64,000 nucleotides of DNA from NCBI GenBank assembly GCA_040954595.2, contig CM082597.2, positions 3,286,001 to 3,350,000 of the forward strand, written 5' to 3'. The DNA is from Balanoglossus misakiensis (lineage: Eukaryota > Hemichordata). Position numbers and translations under genes: made by a program. A model generated the notes under the pieces. It searched no databases. It was given only the letters and a program-made list of their open reading frames with translations, and had not been told where the DNA came from. Below, piece by piece: positions 1 to 12,084 of the stretch; position 1 is the stretch's first letter, and each line of letters opens with the position of its first letter.

Positions 1-576
1 TGGGGATTGGCCTACGCGAGTTTTGTCTCTGTCGTTGTGCTTTTGTGTCGCCCACAAGTCTTTATATTACCAGGAAGACGAATGTAATAATCCGTTGAAA
101 GTCAGTAGCTGACTAGTTGCATGAGATTAGCATAGACAACAGAGCTGAAATGTACTTCTGCAGACTGTAAAGGGACTGGATCACGCCATGTAAACTCGAG
201 AACTCCTCCTTCAGAAGTTGCAATCGCCGCAAATCCGAGGACTTTGACCGGGCGCTGACTGTCGGAATCTTAACTCTTTATCTGAAAGGCAGCCGGAGAG
301 GTCTTCGTAATGAGTGATTTCGGCTGTTGCTTTGGGCTAAAGACAAGCATAACTTTCTAGAAACACGACAGACACGATAATACGGGCACCATTAAAACAA
401 ATACTTAGCGGAATTTCACTGTTGTGACGGCCCCGCGCAGTTGTGACATGGATTAAAGTATAGGAGATTCTATAAATACGGAAACGAGCGATACGTACCT
501 GTGTAGTTTAAGTTAACGAGGAACAAAGTAACTATTAATTGCCCATTGTCGGCAAATCAATTCCTGGGCCGCTACA

Positions 577-1868
577 TATATATGGCCCGTGTCGCCTTTA
601 TCGGAAATTCAGTAAAGATGTTTCCTCGTAAAAGTTGACTCGCCAGTTTCACTGTTTGAGTTCAGTTACTGTTTGTGTTGGCGGCTTCTTTTGTTAGTTG
701 GAGTCAAAATGACAAGTATGCAGGTAGGTGCAGGTTCGCAGACAGAAAAGGCAAGCGGGCAGTTAAATCGATTTAAAAATATTTAGCCATCCATAGATAG
801 ACGGGCGGACGGACATACAGACATATAGGCAGGTAGGTTGATAGATACATAGAGACATAGATAGATAAATGAAAGCTCAAAATTTGAGTATTATAACCAT
901 ACGAGCAGGCCTCGGGTCGAAGTTCACGTAGCCACTCGCTGTATTTTGGTGAAAATATTTGTATAGCCTGCTATCGATTGGATCGAGCAAACAAATTGTA
1001 GAAATCTATCTGTGGACTCTGCAAACACATTATTGGTATGCGTTGCCTGTCTACGTTGTAAGAGCGGTCATCTCAAGCACTACCCTAGTTGACGTCCGAG
1101 CTGTGTGCAGAGCTTGGACAATGCTCGTCAGAATGGCACAGGAAAAAGCTCGTAAATGCTGTCTACGTTAACAGTTTACGACTGCAGTGCTCATATTGTT
1201 CGAGTACATGCATTAAGAAATGATGAGCGTCACATGTTCAAACCAGTCCCGTGCCTTGCAATCTTAAACATAATCAAGTCTTAGTAGCGACACTAGTCTA
1301 ACGCCGCACACCTTAGGTTATTTTAAGGCAGTTCGTGCCGACCTCGAAAAGTAGCCAAGGATCGCTTTCCATTGTGAAGTCAATAACCACAAACACTGAC
1401 GTGTCCACCACGGTCACATCGCGTCTTTTCAACGGCACCGCTGTCGTGGCAACGTCACTGAATCTTGAAATGTATACTTGTTTACAATTCAAAGGTTACT
1501 GTATATCGATTATTGGGAACCTTTACAGAAGGTCGTGACAGGGGGGTCGTGTTCTGCCATAACATTCATAGAAAGGGCCTTGGATTTTAGTGTAAAGGAT
1601 TAATTTGACCGAGAAATTTGAGACTGAAAATATGTTGTCGCCAACTTCGCGAGCCACCCACAGTACACACAGTACATCTCTCTGTGGTAGACTGATAAAA
1701 ACAAGGGGAACATGCAAGGAACTTGTAGAGGGCGCGCTTCAGACCAAGAAGTTCTTATTTATGTTTCTCTTTTATTTTATTTTATTACAGTACCATCATG
1801 TAATCGCCAAATAACTGTTTCTGGCTCACTAACACCCCGTTGACGTCACAGACTCGGATTCAGTCACC
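577..1868 (+). promoter_or_regulatory. Putative core promoter, 5' UTR exon and UTR intron of the first gene
   Basis: A TATATAT box lies at 577-583. About 30 bases downstream an exon could begin and run to 723, where CAG is followed by a GTAGGT donor at 724. A pyrimidine-rich acceptor (TTTTATTACAG) ends at 1790, so a second exon would start at 1791 and contain the coding ATG at 1869. The joined leader would carry a short upstream ORF starting at 709. A palindromic CRE (TGACGTCA) sits at 1841-1848. Bases 780-870 are a degenerate GATA/GACA-type simple repeat. The promoter and the intron are inferred from signals only; no conserved protein is seen in 1-1868. Confidence 0.35.
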
Positions 1869-3194
1869 ATGGATTTCGCGTACATCTTCGGAGGCCAGCG
1901 GACGACGAAGAAACCGTCGACCCTGAGGAAGAAACGCGAAGAACCTGTCGCCAAGTACATCGACAAATCCAGGGCCATCGCCATCGCCAGGCAGCTGAAG
2001 ATCACCAAGGTGGGCAAGGTGACCTTGAGGATCAACAGCAAGAACTCCATCGACTCGGAGCTGCCGAAGGTCCCGCTGTCCGACACCAGGATGACGACGA
2101 GGAAGGCGATTCTGGAGAAGCAGAAGGGCCTGAACACGGCCATGCACACCAAGGAGAGCGCGGTGGGCAAGTGCATCCTGAAAACCAACGACTACCAGAA
2201 CAGACAGCTGAAACTCTACGTCAACAACATGCAGGAGGACAAGGAGCGCACCCGCCACGGGATGAAAGAGAAGAAGCGCGCGTTCGTGTCCAGGCAACGC
2301 AGCTTCAACCTGGAGCCAATCACAGCCGTCGACGACGAGCTCGAGTATGTCCAGCAGCAGCGAAAGCGAGGCGGTATCACCACGGACATTGTGAGCGACT
2401 ATCCGCAATCCCCGAGCCAACAGCAGCCCCCGGATGTCTACAGATCCGCCTTCAATTTCTCTCTTCGACGACAGAGCTCTTCCCTGACGTCCGGGATCTT
2501 TCTGACGACTCCCGGCGTCGGAGGAAGAAGCAGCCGCGCGAGAGACAGAATCGCAGAAGTGACAGACGAGGAGGGAAAATCGCGAGACGGGTCGACTGCA
2601 AAATCGCGGGTGTCGGGCAACCTTACGAGGGAAAACACGACAATGAGCTTGAGGAGTGTTGGGCCGTCCAGACCATCGACGTCGGACAACGAGGAACAAG
2701 AGCCATCAGGCGACGAAAGGCGTCGCAGATCAACAAAGAGAGTCTCTATACTCGAGGAGAACAAGCCGAAAGAACAAGAGAAAAAGCCACCAAGCCGCAG
2801 GAGACGCGGCAGACGCCAATACTCCGTGGTGTCCCTCATCCCCAAACGCAGCCCAACTCCCACACGTGCCAGCGAGGTCAGGTCACATGGTGCCAAATCG
2901 CGCATGATCAGTCCAATAGACGAGCTACCGCCCTCTAGCGAGTACGACGGGAACGCAACCGACGACGAACGCTTCACCGCGCTGGAAGATCTTCTGGTGC
3001 CCGATTCCAACCAGGAGGCGCAGCTCATCGCCTCAGAATATGCCAAGCAGTTCGCTTACAAGGCCAAGTATTCACACCGCAGACCCAAAAACATGCCGGG
3101 GGTGAAGAATGAGGAAAACGTGAAGAAGTTCAACAGTTTTCTCGAGGCCAACAGACTGAGAAAGCTATCGTCTCGAAGTACAGGGTCGTTTTAA
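1869..3194 (+). CDS. Uncharacterised basic, largely disordered protein (441 aa), coding region without introns
   Basis: This is one open frame of 441 codons from an ATG in good context (CACCATGG) to TAA. I do not recognise the family. Residues 1-150 are rich in Lys and Arg with alternating predicted helices and start MDFAYIFGG. Residues 160-370 are low-complexity Ser/Arg/Pro/Glu with runs such as RRRRSTKR and SRRRRGRRQ, and look disordered. The last ~70 residues have an acidic stretch (DDERFTALEDLLVPD) followed by a basic, Asn-rich tail that looks more conserved. No signal peptide, membrane segment or catalytic motif is visible. Nuclear or cytoskeletal association would fit the composition but is only a guess. 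The gene is convergent with UBE4A. A long antisense ORF (1860-2699) is a by-product of the GC-rich codons. The length, start context and nearby poly(A) signal make it a real gene. Confidence 0.85.
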   Translation: MDFAYIFGGQRTTKKPSTLRKKREEPVAKYIDKSRAIAIARQLKITKVGKVTLRINSKNSIDSELPKVPLSDTRMTTRKAILEKQKGLNTAMHTKESAVGKCILKTNDYQNRQLKLYVNNMQEDKERTRHGMKEKKRAFVSRQRSFNLEPITAVDDELEYVQQQRKRGGITTDIVSDYPQSPSQQQPPDVYRSAFNFSLRRQSSSLTSGIFLTTPGVGGRSSRARDRIAEVTDEEGKSRDGSTAKSRVSGNLTRENTTMSLRSVGPSRPSTSDNEEQEPSGDERRRRSTKRVSILEENKPKEQEKKPPSRRRRGRRQYSVVSLIPKRSPTPTRASEVRSHGAKSRMISPIDELPPSSEYDGNATDDERFTALEDLLVPDSNQEAQLIASEYAKQFAYKAKYSHRRPKNMPGVKNEENVKKFNSFLEANRLRKLSSRSTGSF

Positions 3195-3675
3195 GCACAC
3201 GACATGCGCCATCTGCACGACCAGTGTCAAATCTATGGACGAGTTTACTTCTACAAAAGTGAAACCTCGTTTTGAGGTATCGTCTGCTCAGCATTAATGG
3301 AGTTTTATGTCTTCCGCTTTGCAGTATTGCAAGACATTTATATAAATAATGAACCTTTCACTAAGAAAAAGATAAAGCCAAAATATAGCAGATTATGCCT
3401 GCGTCAAATTGGTCGACGAATGGAGGGGCGAAATCGAACACTTTGCGATTGACTTAGACTTGTGAAAAGATTTTATCAGACCAATCTGTATACGCGTTTA
3501 GACTACCTGAAATAATAACGACATTGTTGTAGAAACAGTTACTGTGCCAAAAGTTTTCACAAAACGTCTAATCTTCGCCGACAGATCGCACAATCAACGT
3601 ACTCCTTGTAATTGTTTATTTACACCTATCGCATACACTTCTATATTTACGTGTTTGCAAATGCATTGAATAGAC

Positions 3676-3681
3676 AATAAA
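3676..3681 (+). terminator. AATAAA polyadenylation signal of the first gene
   Basis: AATAAA lies 482 bases after the stop codon and is followed by T-rich sequence. It is the first canonical signal on this strand after the gene. Confidence 0.6.
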
Positions 3682-3699
3682 GATAATTTTACACGTGAT

Positions 3700-5833
3700 A
3701 CTTTTTAATATTGCATCGTTTTTATACTGGAAACAGCAAACGTTTATGTTTAATGGCTCGCAACTTTTTTCTTCAAAAACCTACAAAAGCATTCGGAGTT
3801 TAAATTCGCATAATTATTTAGCTTAGGTTGTGTGATAGGTCCAGTGCCAATGGTAGAGCGTTTGGACAGTTTCCTTTGTTATTGTAATCTGCTGTTAATT
3901 GGGCAAGGGCTCCAGGTGAATGCAGCATAATATGTAAATTATTCCTATGTATTTGTGAACCTGAAAAGTAACCACGTTACAGTGCAGTGCCGCTAATCTA
4001 CCAGAAAGAAACGAAGGCCTGTTTCTGCGGAGATTCAGTTCTACTGACCAAGTTCCCTTTGTGTAAGAGAGCGACCGTCGCTGTCATGGGTCGGCTTGTT
4101 ACCGAATCGACTACTGCTGTCTGGCTGGAGTTTGAAGCAGTCATTTATTACGGTAATGTTCTTTGTGATGTAACGTCGCCATTGAGAGGGAGAAGTTGTA
4201 TTGTAATTTTGTGCATATGGAAAAGGTGCTAATGAAAACGATTGTTCATGCGAACTTCGTCAATGTTCGTCGATTCTTGCATTGGTGCGACGTAAACTTA
4301 GACGGAGGGCTGGCGGATCCGCAGCACAATGTGTACATCGTACAGCAAACTGCATATACCCAGACAATATAGCAAGATTGTATCTCCCAATTCTCGGTAC
4401 ATTAAAGGCTCAATAGCTGTCAATTTCTAAAATTATTTTCTTGATAATATTTTCGAACTTAAAAGGTAGCAACAATTGAACAACTCACCTGTTTGTGGCC
4501 CTGTTCTGCATCAAGAATAATGCTCACGATCCGCAGATGACGTTCCAAGGGAAAAGAACTCGCTCTTAGAATTAGTTTAATCCTGTCCTGTAAACCACAA
4601 GTCAACAACATATGACTCTGCAAAGCTCAGCTCCCACACATGATTATCACTTATCAATAATTACGGTATTCATCATTTGTTATTGATGACGTTTGTTACG
4701 TCATAAGTAAGTAAGTAAGGATGAATTATTTATATGGACTCTAAATAGTAATTTGATCAATTTTTTGGCCTACATAATAGCAATGCATCGTTATTAAGTT
4801 TGGTCTGTCTGAACAATGTGATGGTTTTTGTAATACATCGGCGTTATTGTAAAAGTTAATTGTAATTACACTGTCTGCAGCTGATCATCATTTAGTATTA
4901 AATATTCATCATTTATTTTTTTTTCATTGTAATTTGAAAATTAATGCTTTCATCAAGACCATCATCATCAAACAACACGTTGCATAATTATTTTTTTATT
5001 TCAAATTAAGACTCTCACCTTCCTATATCTTTACATATTCACTTCATTCACCAATACACATTAATACATCACAGTTTAAGCTATACATATAGACTTTTTC
5101 AAAACAAGAAATAAAATGCTGTAATGGCGAGTGTCGGTAATTAAAAATTTTCCCAATTTTTCCAAGAAACAAATACAAGTTCCCTTGTAACCAATAGCAG
5201 GCTATCCCATTACTAAGAGGGGGGGGGGCACACTTTTCCAGTTGGGTGATTGTCATTTGCATGACAACCATACGATGATATGTTGCACTTTTTCACATCA
5301 GCAGAATTGTTGGCCTATTAAAAGCACAGCTCAGCTTTTGATATGCTGAGTCTAGTAAATAGATTAGTGCAGTGTTTTGGCAATTAAACACTTTGAAAAT
5401 CATAAAAAGAAATCATTTTTAAAAAGAAAAAAACAACAACAACAACAACCACCTTTGTCAAAAGTGGCTAGACTACCACATGTAATAATGAACATTTTTT
5501 GAAGTACATGTACAAGAAAGATTTTGGCATCTCAGAAAGAATGCTGTAACTTGATTAGATTTTTCTCAGAACGATATTTTTTTTTAAATCCAAGGACTGA
5601 TTTGTGTGATGTATGCAGAATTGTACTGAACGAAATACAGATTGTGAATGAGAATAAATTAAAACTGCGTCCTGGTTACGGATGCAGATTGCAGGCTCGG
5701 GAATAACAAGCAACTGTTCCACTGAGTTGAGTATAGTCAAGAATCAAGTGGACTGTTTGGCTGAAGATAAACATAGGCCTGTTATTTCCTGCTGCCTGAA
5801 AACGGACATTGCACATCTTGTAAGAACATTTTC
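3700..5833. other. Convergent intergenic region
   Basis: This is the AT-rich gap between two genes that point at each other. It holds short simple repeats: AAGT units near 4706-4720, a G10 run at 5219-5228, and CAA units near 5430-5450. TTTATT at 4995-5000 is an AATAAA on the minus strand and could serve UBE4A. No ORF here looks like protein. Confidence 0.5.
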
Positions 5834-5984
5834 TTAGTCCAGAGACATGGCGTCTTCAGTTGACCCTTGACCCGCAGTCGACCCTTGATGACCTTCTGTG
5901 GAACCTTCGACTGCCATTGATTCAGGCTGACTGGATTCTCCCACTTCCATGGATGCTGCTCCGTCTTCCTGGCCCGGAGTCTTG
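5834..5984 (-). other. UBE4A: Acidic, GST-repeated C-terminal tail of UBE4A
   Basis: After the U-box and the conserved [13 protein letters not shown] helix, the protein continues for ~50 residues rich in Glu, Gly, Ser and Thr, with three closely spaced GST triplets, and ends in MSLD. As I recall the human protein, it ends soon after the helix, so the tail looks lineage-specific and disordered. Function unknown. Confidence 0.6.
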
Positions 5985-8900
5985 CCTCTCCGGTGCTCTG
6001 CCAGCCACTTGTCTATCTTCTCCTTCAGCTCCGTGTTGATGGCCACCTGTTCCATTGTTAGTGGACTGCGATTAAATGGATCTGTCTGGTCACTGCAAAT
6101 GCAAAAACAAGATGCTTGAATCTCTCTGCTCAACAGACTTAATTTAATTGTTCGTTTTTTTGGTATTTCTGTATTTTCTGGTGACCATATATGGGACACT
6201 ATATCGTGTGTGACAATCTCTTGTTTGTATTGTATAAAGTAAGTCCAGCAAAATATTGCGAACATGAGGATGTAATGGTGGTTCAAAGACCAGGATGTGT
6301 GACCTTTGGGGTCACCACAAGAGGCCCCCCTGCACTCACCTGAGTAAATGTCTGGCGATTGTGGTCCTGTCGACTGTCAGCCTCGACGATGGCAAGAGTA
6401 CTGGCTCAGTCATGAGAGTTGACATGATCGGATCGAGGAATTCATCCGGGATTTCCCCGAGAATCTCCTCGTCTCTCTCCTGCTGTGTGGCCACTTCCTG
6501 AGAATGTACCAGAGGGATTTGTGTGATTGGGCGAAAAATGAAGACGACACTAAACAAAACATACATACATATATACATACACACACACACATATATACAA
6601 ACATACAAACATATAAACATACATACATACATACATACATACATACATACATACATACATACAGACACAACTGATCCCATAAGGTCCCACTGGTATATAT
6701 ATCTAGTCATACCTTCACTCTCTTGGCAAACTTTTCCACATCCTGGACAAGTTCCACCTCACCAATCTTCTGCAGCGTACGCATTGCACTGGGAAAGAGG
6801 GTATCGCTATAGGAACGTCCGTCGCTGGACACGGCCGAGTAGAACCTGTCCACGCGCCCGAGACTGACGTACATCTGACAGATGTCCTTGACCAGCTGAC
6901 GGGGTTTGAAGTCGAGTTCATCAAAGTCTTTCACTTTGAGAGTTTTCATCTTGGGACCGACCTGTGTTAGAGTGCAGAAGGGGTTAAATATATCTGTCGC
7001 TAGTACTGGCATCATGTGACTGTTTAAGTGTCTGCTGTCAATCGAATGATGTACTGGTAAAGGTTTGTTGGGCAACTTACCAAATGGAGGAGGAAGTAGT
7101 TCAACATGGATGCCACTCTGTCAATCATTGATGGACATGTAAATATTGACTGAAGTCCTGTTTGAGAGAGAGAGAGATATATATACAATAAGATTTTTGA
7201 GAAATCATAAATTTTGCCCTAGAGAGAGGCATATATAGTACATTCACTGCAGCTAGTCAGCTGTATTGGATCAGATCACAAAACAACAATGCAATATGCT
7301 CATTAAACACATCAATAGTAGTTTGCAAGGCTTACCTTTGGAAAGGAATTTTAGTGTGTGTATAGTGTCGTTCGACATGATATTATGGAATCTGGTCAGC
7401 TGACTGTATCCATGAAGTGTAGATTCCCGCTGTTGTCGTTGTTGAGTACTGAGGTCGTTCCACTCACCATTGTCACGCGCTCTCTGCATGTCTCTCACTT
7501 GTGTCAGAAGCTGAAATGACAGGTAGCCAATCAGAGGCAATATTCAAATAATATGCAAACTAAAGGGTTTGTCCAATAGGAAGCAAGAACCTTTTGAAGA
7601 CAGACAGAAATTTACATACCTGGAATGCTTCATCCAATAAGAAGATGGAATCGTTCAGCAGTAGATTAATAAACCTCAGAAATAGTGGAGGATTGACTGA
7701 CTCAATATTCTCCTCTGCCAAGGCACATAACTCCTACAAAAAAAGTGACAATAATATCTGAGAAGATGTGCATATTTTAATAATTTGTGAAACGATATAC
7801 TGTGAAACAATATCTACATGCAAGTCAGAAAACAGGAACAAGCTTGATTTTCACTGATTTTCACTCACTCTGACGTTTTGCCTGTGTATGGGAAAGGCCC
7901 AGATATGGTCCAGGATTCGGTACATGGGACGCCGGTAGTTGAATTTCTGCTCAAACTGGTTCGGGTCACCAGTGCATTCAATGGAGACGAAGACGTGGAT
8001 GAGGGCTGTGGTCAACATCTTGGTGAGTGGATTCTCCTTGAAGAGTAGGTTCCTGTCATATCTGTAAGACAAGAACCAATCGGATCAGTGGTGTCATTAT
8101 ATGAGTGAGACACGAACCAATCAAATCAGGGTTTTTATAATATGTTTGAGACACAAACCAATCGGATCAGTGGTGTCATTATATGTTTGAGACACGAACC
8201 AATCAAATCAGGGTTTTCATAGCATGTGTGAGACACGAACCAATCAAATCAGTGGTGTCATAATATGTGTGACAGGAACCCAAAACATTGACCCCCTAAC
8301 TTAGGCATCCTGGATGACACACTGCTGCATCTACTAACCCTGGCTTAGGGGGATCATTCGGCATGACACACTCCAGCACCTCCGCCATCTTGGCGCGTAA
8401 ATGCGGGTTCTTCATGCGTTCAGGACTTCCCATGAACAACGTGACGAACGACACCAAGTGGTGCAGGCTCTCCCCGACCTCTCCCAAGATGGAGTGATTG
8501 AACCGGTGCAGGGCCACCATCAAGTCCACCACATTGTCCACCAAGAGCTCCGGGAAACAAGGAAGGATCTGCGACCGGTGCTCCTCCGGCAGGGGCAGCG
8601 ACGGAGCCACCAGGGTCCGGCTGGAATCGGTGACTGCATAGTGGGAGAGGAGTCGGGAAGTGGCCACCACCAGGTCGACGTATAACTGCAGGTTCTGTGG
8701 CTCTAGAAGAGCTGCCTTCATCGACAGGAACATTGTCATACCTTTATAGGGGAGGGAAGGAAAGAACATAGAGTTATTGGTCAGTATGTATGTATGTTAT
8801 TGTATTTATGTATGTGTGTGTGTGTGTATTTATGTATGTATGTATGTTTGTATGTATGTGTGTGTCTGTGCGTGTGTATGTATGTATGTATGTATGTATG

Positions 8901-11900
8901 TATGTATGTATGAATGAATGAATGAATGAATGAATGAATGAATGAATGATTGAATGAATGAATGAATGAATGAATGAATGAATGAAGGAGAGAGTGAGTG
9001 AAAAAAAATAAAGAGTCACCTCTGTCCATTTCTTCTCGGATTTTCTGCATGACATCGCTCTCTCCTCCGGATATCCTCCGACCATCTTCGTACGCTCTCT
9101 GAATTCGGTTCAGATCCCGCGTCAGCTTTGTGAACTGCGTGTAGACGGCGTGGAACCCCAGCTGCAGGCATTTGTGGGCCATGAAGAAGATCTCAGTACT
9201 GAAGTTGTACGAAGGTTTCGTTGGCACCCTGATTTCTTCGTTCTCTTCTAGCTGCGTCAGCGAGGTTTCATTGCTTAAATCTGCAGAGGGTGTGTTGAAA
9301 AATTGTCGGATATTGTACAGTTTTTTCACAGCCTTATGAACTGAGAAATGTAGTCTGGATGAATCATTCAAGGTTTGTCACATGATGGCGCTAAAACCAT
9401 AGACCAGCCCATGCAACCGGTGCAAAATGTGTATGCTGCTTTCATTTGTCACTTACAAATCAATCACCATTTCATCTTAAAGATTAAATACTACACTGAA
9501 ATCATTAAAGAACAGACTAGTCAAAATGCTGCAAAACCAGAAATCACTGGCCTTACTTTTCATGTGTATACCAGCCTCTATTGTATCTTTATCAGGGACC
9601 TTGGCGTAGGTCTGGTCAATCTTCAGCAACTTCTCGCTGGCACCCAGCGATATGAAAGGCTTGCACAGACGCAGCAGCACTGCACCGAGATTTATCATGA
9701 AGCCGTGACTGGCGAACTGCAGCCGATGTCCCATGATGCTCCAGATCTTGGCACGGCCTAGGATGTGCGAACAAGTATGGATGAAAACTTCAGACAGTTG
9801 AATTCATTATTTGGGTTATTATCATGTAGGCTATGCCTTACTGGAATTTTTGTTACCTTGACAGAGCGATCACTGCCGTGAAATATTCTCAAAGGTGATT
9901 CAACCCAAATGAGGCAAGGTGCAGCCCATACCTGAATTTGCATGCAGGCAATTTCCAATCCACTGTAAAAGTTTATTCTTGACATCGGGCGATGACTTCA
10001 GCAAGGCGAGAAACAGCTGATGCAGCTTGTCGTTGAGAATGCTCATTGGCTGTATATTAACAGAGGCATAAATTAGGATCAATAATCTTTTAATAGAGTA
10101 TACCTATTCATACTAACAAACTCCCTTGATGTATAGTATTAAGGTCACACAAAAAATACAATCATTATGACAACACACCTGCCATATACTGGCCTCTGTC
10201 GCCTGGTGTTGCTGTTGAGTTGCTCTTGACGGCAAGTCAAAGAATTCGTACGGACCCCTCTCTTGGTTAACTACACATGACATGGACAGCAGACAACCGA
10301 CGGAACTATTCTCGTAGTCTTTACCGTTGTTAACATCTCTTGCCTGCATGGTAACTACAAGAACCTGAAATCACAATAACAATGGAACAGTTAAACAATA
10401 GAAACTCATCATTATTACAATAAATGATACTGTTATGCAAATTATTTCATAATGTATCTGAGCACTGCACCTACCTCTGCCAGCGAGGGCCTCCTTGTGA
10501 AGAAGTTGATGACCTCTAAGTAGGTATAATTCGAGGCGTTCATGATGGATTTATTCCCCAGCAGTCTGTCGTGTGTGATTTCGAGTATGGGTGCGAGGAT
10601 CGTGTGGAAACTGTGCTGCCCGTCTTCCTCCATTCGTTGAATCATTTTGTCCAGGAAGTCGGTCAAGATGTCCAAGTCTGTGGAACAGAGAAGGAAATTA
10701 GCTCCAGTGAAATCTCAATAAGTCTTGTTTCCACTCTCACATTTGGACTGGTGTGCAATTTACCAATGGATGATGTGGTGTGTCTGATAAATCATATAAA
10801 CAGGCAATGCTACTTTAAGACTAGTCAAACAATAAAAAGAAATCTCATATAACTTGGGTAACCTTACCACCAGCGGTGTACTTCTCCCGGAAGAGATCCA
10901 CAATGTGCCTCTGGATGTTTTCCGTGTCCAGAACATCCGGGGTGGTTAAAGCTGTCACGGCATACGACACAAGCATTTTCCGGCATCTCTCAACTGATTC
11001 CTTCTTGCTGTCCTGTCAATCATACATCGCAAATCAAAAGGTCATAAAGGGTTCATACAACTTAAAAATCCACGACTTTTGACAGCCTTTAAAGTGGTAC
11101 TGTCTTTCATCAACGATCAATACATACCTGTACTTTGTTTTGTTTCAGTGATCTTTGATAACATCCCACTAAGTAATGAATTAATGATGTCTCTGTTGCA
11201 TCAGCTTGGGTCCTGCTGTCTCCAAGATGTTTACCAGTTGTATCAACAAGAGTCTTTGCTGGACATTTCATCAGGAGTCTCTCAAACACACCCTGTCAAA
11301 CGGGAAAAAACACCGAATCAATGAAGGCTCATATTTCATATGTTAGAGAGCTTTATATAACTTTCTGCAATTTCATTGGTTGGTGAACTATCAGCTTTAC
11401 ATAATACCCCTTAGGTACGAAGAGAAAGGCTTTACCTGATCCAGGTTATCCCAGTCCAACCAATAATTCTCTTGTGCAAGGTCTGGTAGATACACACAAT
11501 ATGTGGGTATATTCATTGCACCTGATACTGGTTCTACAAAATAAAGAGTGGAAAGAAAAAATTATCACAACTGGGCCAACCATGGGTTTTAGATGGTTGG
11601 AAATGAACAATCGGTCCGCACTGTAAATGAGATCTTCTATTTTTCGAATTACTACAGTATCAGTATTGAGTGTTCAGTGGACTTTTGTCAAAGCAGACAA
11701 TACGTTGCTTCAAAGTTAATTACCCCTCTGAACCTGGCAATATGGGTCCTGCATGCAACCAGCTTGCTGCTCAGCTTACCTTTGTCTACAGTGATGAGAA
11801 ATATCCTCTGGATGACATTATTTATTTCGAGTTTCTCCTCCGCCAAGGTCTTGACGTTTTCTTGATCATCACTCTGCGTCTTACCGGATTCTTTCTCTGT

Positions 11901-12074
11901 ATCTTCCCTGTGTCCCTCATCACTCCCCTTCTCTGCGCTCTCTCTGATTTCACTCTCTTGTAAACTCTTCTCTGTGATGGTGTCTAGGTTTGCAGTGGGT
12001 TGCAGCAACGCGGCAAATGGGTTATCGTTGAGATCTGCTGGATCTGGAGCGGGCACTGGCGTGTCACCACTCAT
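5834..12074 (-). CDS. UBE4A: Ubiquitin conjugation factor E4 A (U-box E3/E4), 17 coding exons, 1,099 aa
   Basis: UBE4A extends ubiquitin chains on substrates (E4/E3 activity, Ufd2 family). Coding exons in transcript order: 12074-11780, 11533-11436, 11292-11128, 11012-10868, 10677-10475, 10364-10179, 10049-9932, 9757-9557, 9280-9020, 8741-8339, 8061-7869, 7733-7620, 7510-7336, 7157-7081, 6961-6713, 6497-6340, 6092-5834. All junctions are GT/AG and keep frame. The N terminus carries the UBE4A signature NPFAALL. The Ufd2 core follows, with [36 protein letters not shown] and [10 protein letters not shown]. The U-box is at about residues 975-1048 ([34 protein letters not shown]). These motifs match UBE4A rather than UBE4B. 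Human UBE4A is 1,066 aa; the extra length is mainly an acidic C-terminal tail of ~50 residues. The gene is divergent from PSMC4. Confidence 0.96.
6559..6664. repeat. (CATA)n microsatellite in UBE4A intron 15
   Basis: Tandem CATA units, with CA and TATA interruptions at the left, lie in the intron between the exons ending at 6713 and starting at 6497. The spurious ORFs on both strands here (MYVCMYVC-like and HTYIHTYI-like) come from this repeat. Confidence 0.95.
8070..8276. repeat. 41-bp minisatellite in UBE4A intron 10, contiguous with the splice acceptor
   Basis: About five units of ~41 bp share GAACCAATC, ATCAG, and GAGACAC. Two sub-types alternate: GGATCAGTGGTGTCATTATA and AAATCAGGGTTTT. 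On the sense (minus) strand the exon-proximal unit merges with the acceptor of the exon starting at 8061, and the first exon bases (ATATGACA) align with the repeated ATATAATGACA. The distal units lack the AG, so they should not compete as acceptors. Confidence 0.85.
8783..8992. repeat. Compound (TATG)n/(TGTG)n and (TGAA)n microsatellite in UBE4A intron 9
   Basis: TATG/TGTG units run from about 8783 to 8908, followed by ~19 units of TGAA (8909-8987) with a single interruption. The tract lies between the exons at 9020-9280 and 8339-8741. It produces long artefactual minus-strand ORFs ([19 protein letters not shown]). Confidence 0.95.
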
Positions 12075-12084
12075 CTTGTTACAT

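Noticed and set aside
1860-2699. 279-codon minus-strand ORF
   Set aside because: It is exactly antisense to the GC-rich unknown gene, has an Arg/Leu/Val-rich composition typical of reverse frames, and has no splice or poly(A) support.
2171-2938. 255-codon plus-strand ORF in another frame of the first gene
   Set aside because: A frame-shifted shadow with Arg/Gln-rich noise; the 441-codon frame has the better start context and composition.
6336-6867. MYVCMYVC and HTYIHTYI ORFs on both strands
   Set aside because: Translation of a CATA microsatellite joined to UBE4A exons.
8070-8276. CRISPR-like regularly repeated units
   Set aside because: The units are head-to-tail diverged tandem copies without unique spacers, in an animal intron: a minisatellite.
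8774-9371. Long minus-strand ORFs with [10 protein letters not shown] and HTYIHTYI repeats
   Set aside because: They run out of a true UBE4A exon into a tetranucleotide microsatellite; the GT donor at the exon end (9019) explains where coding stops.
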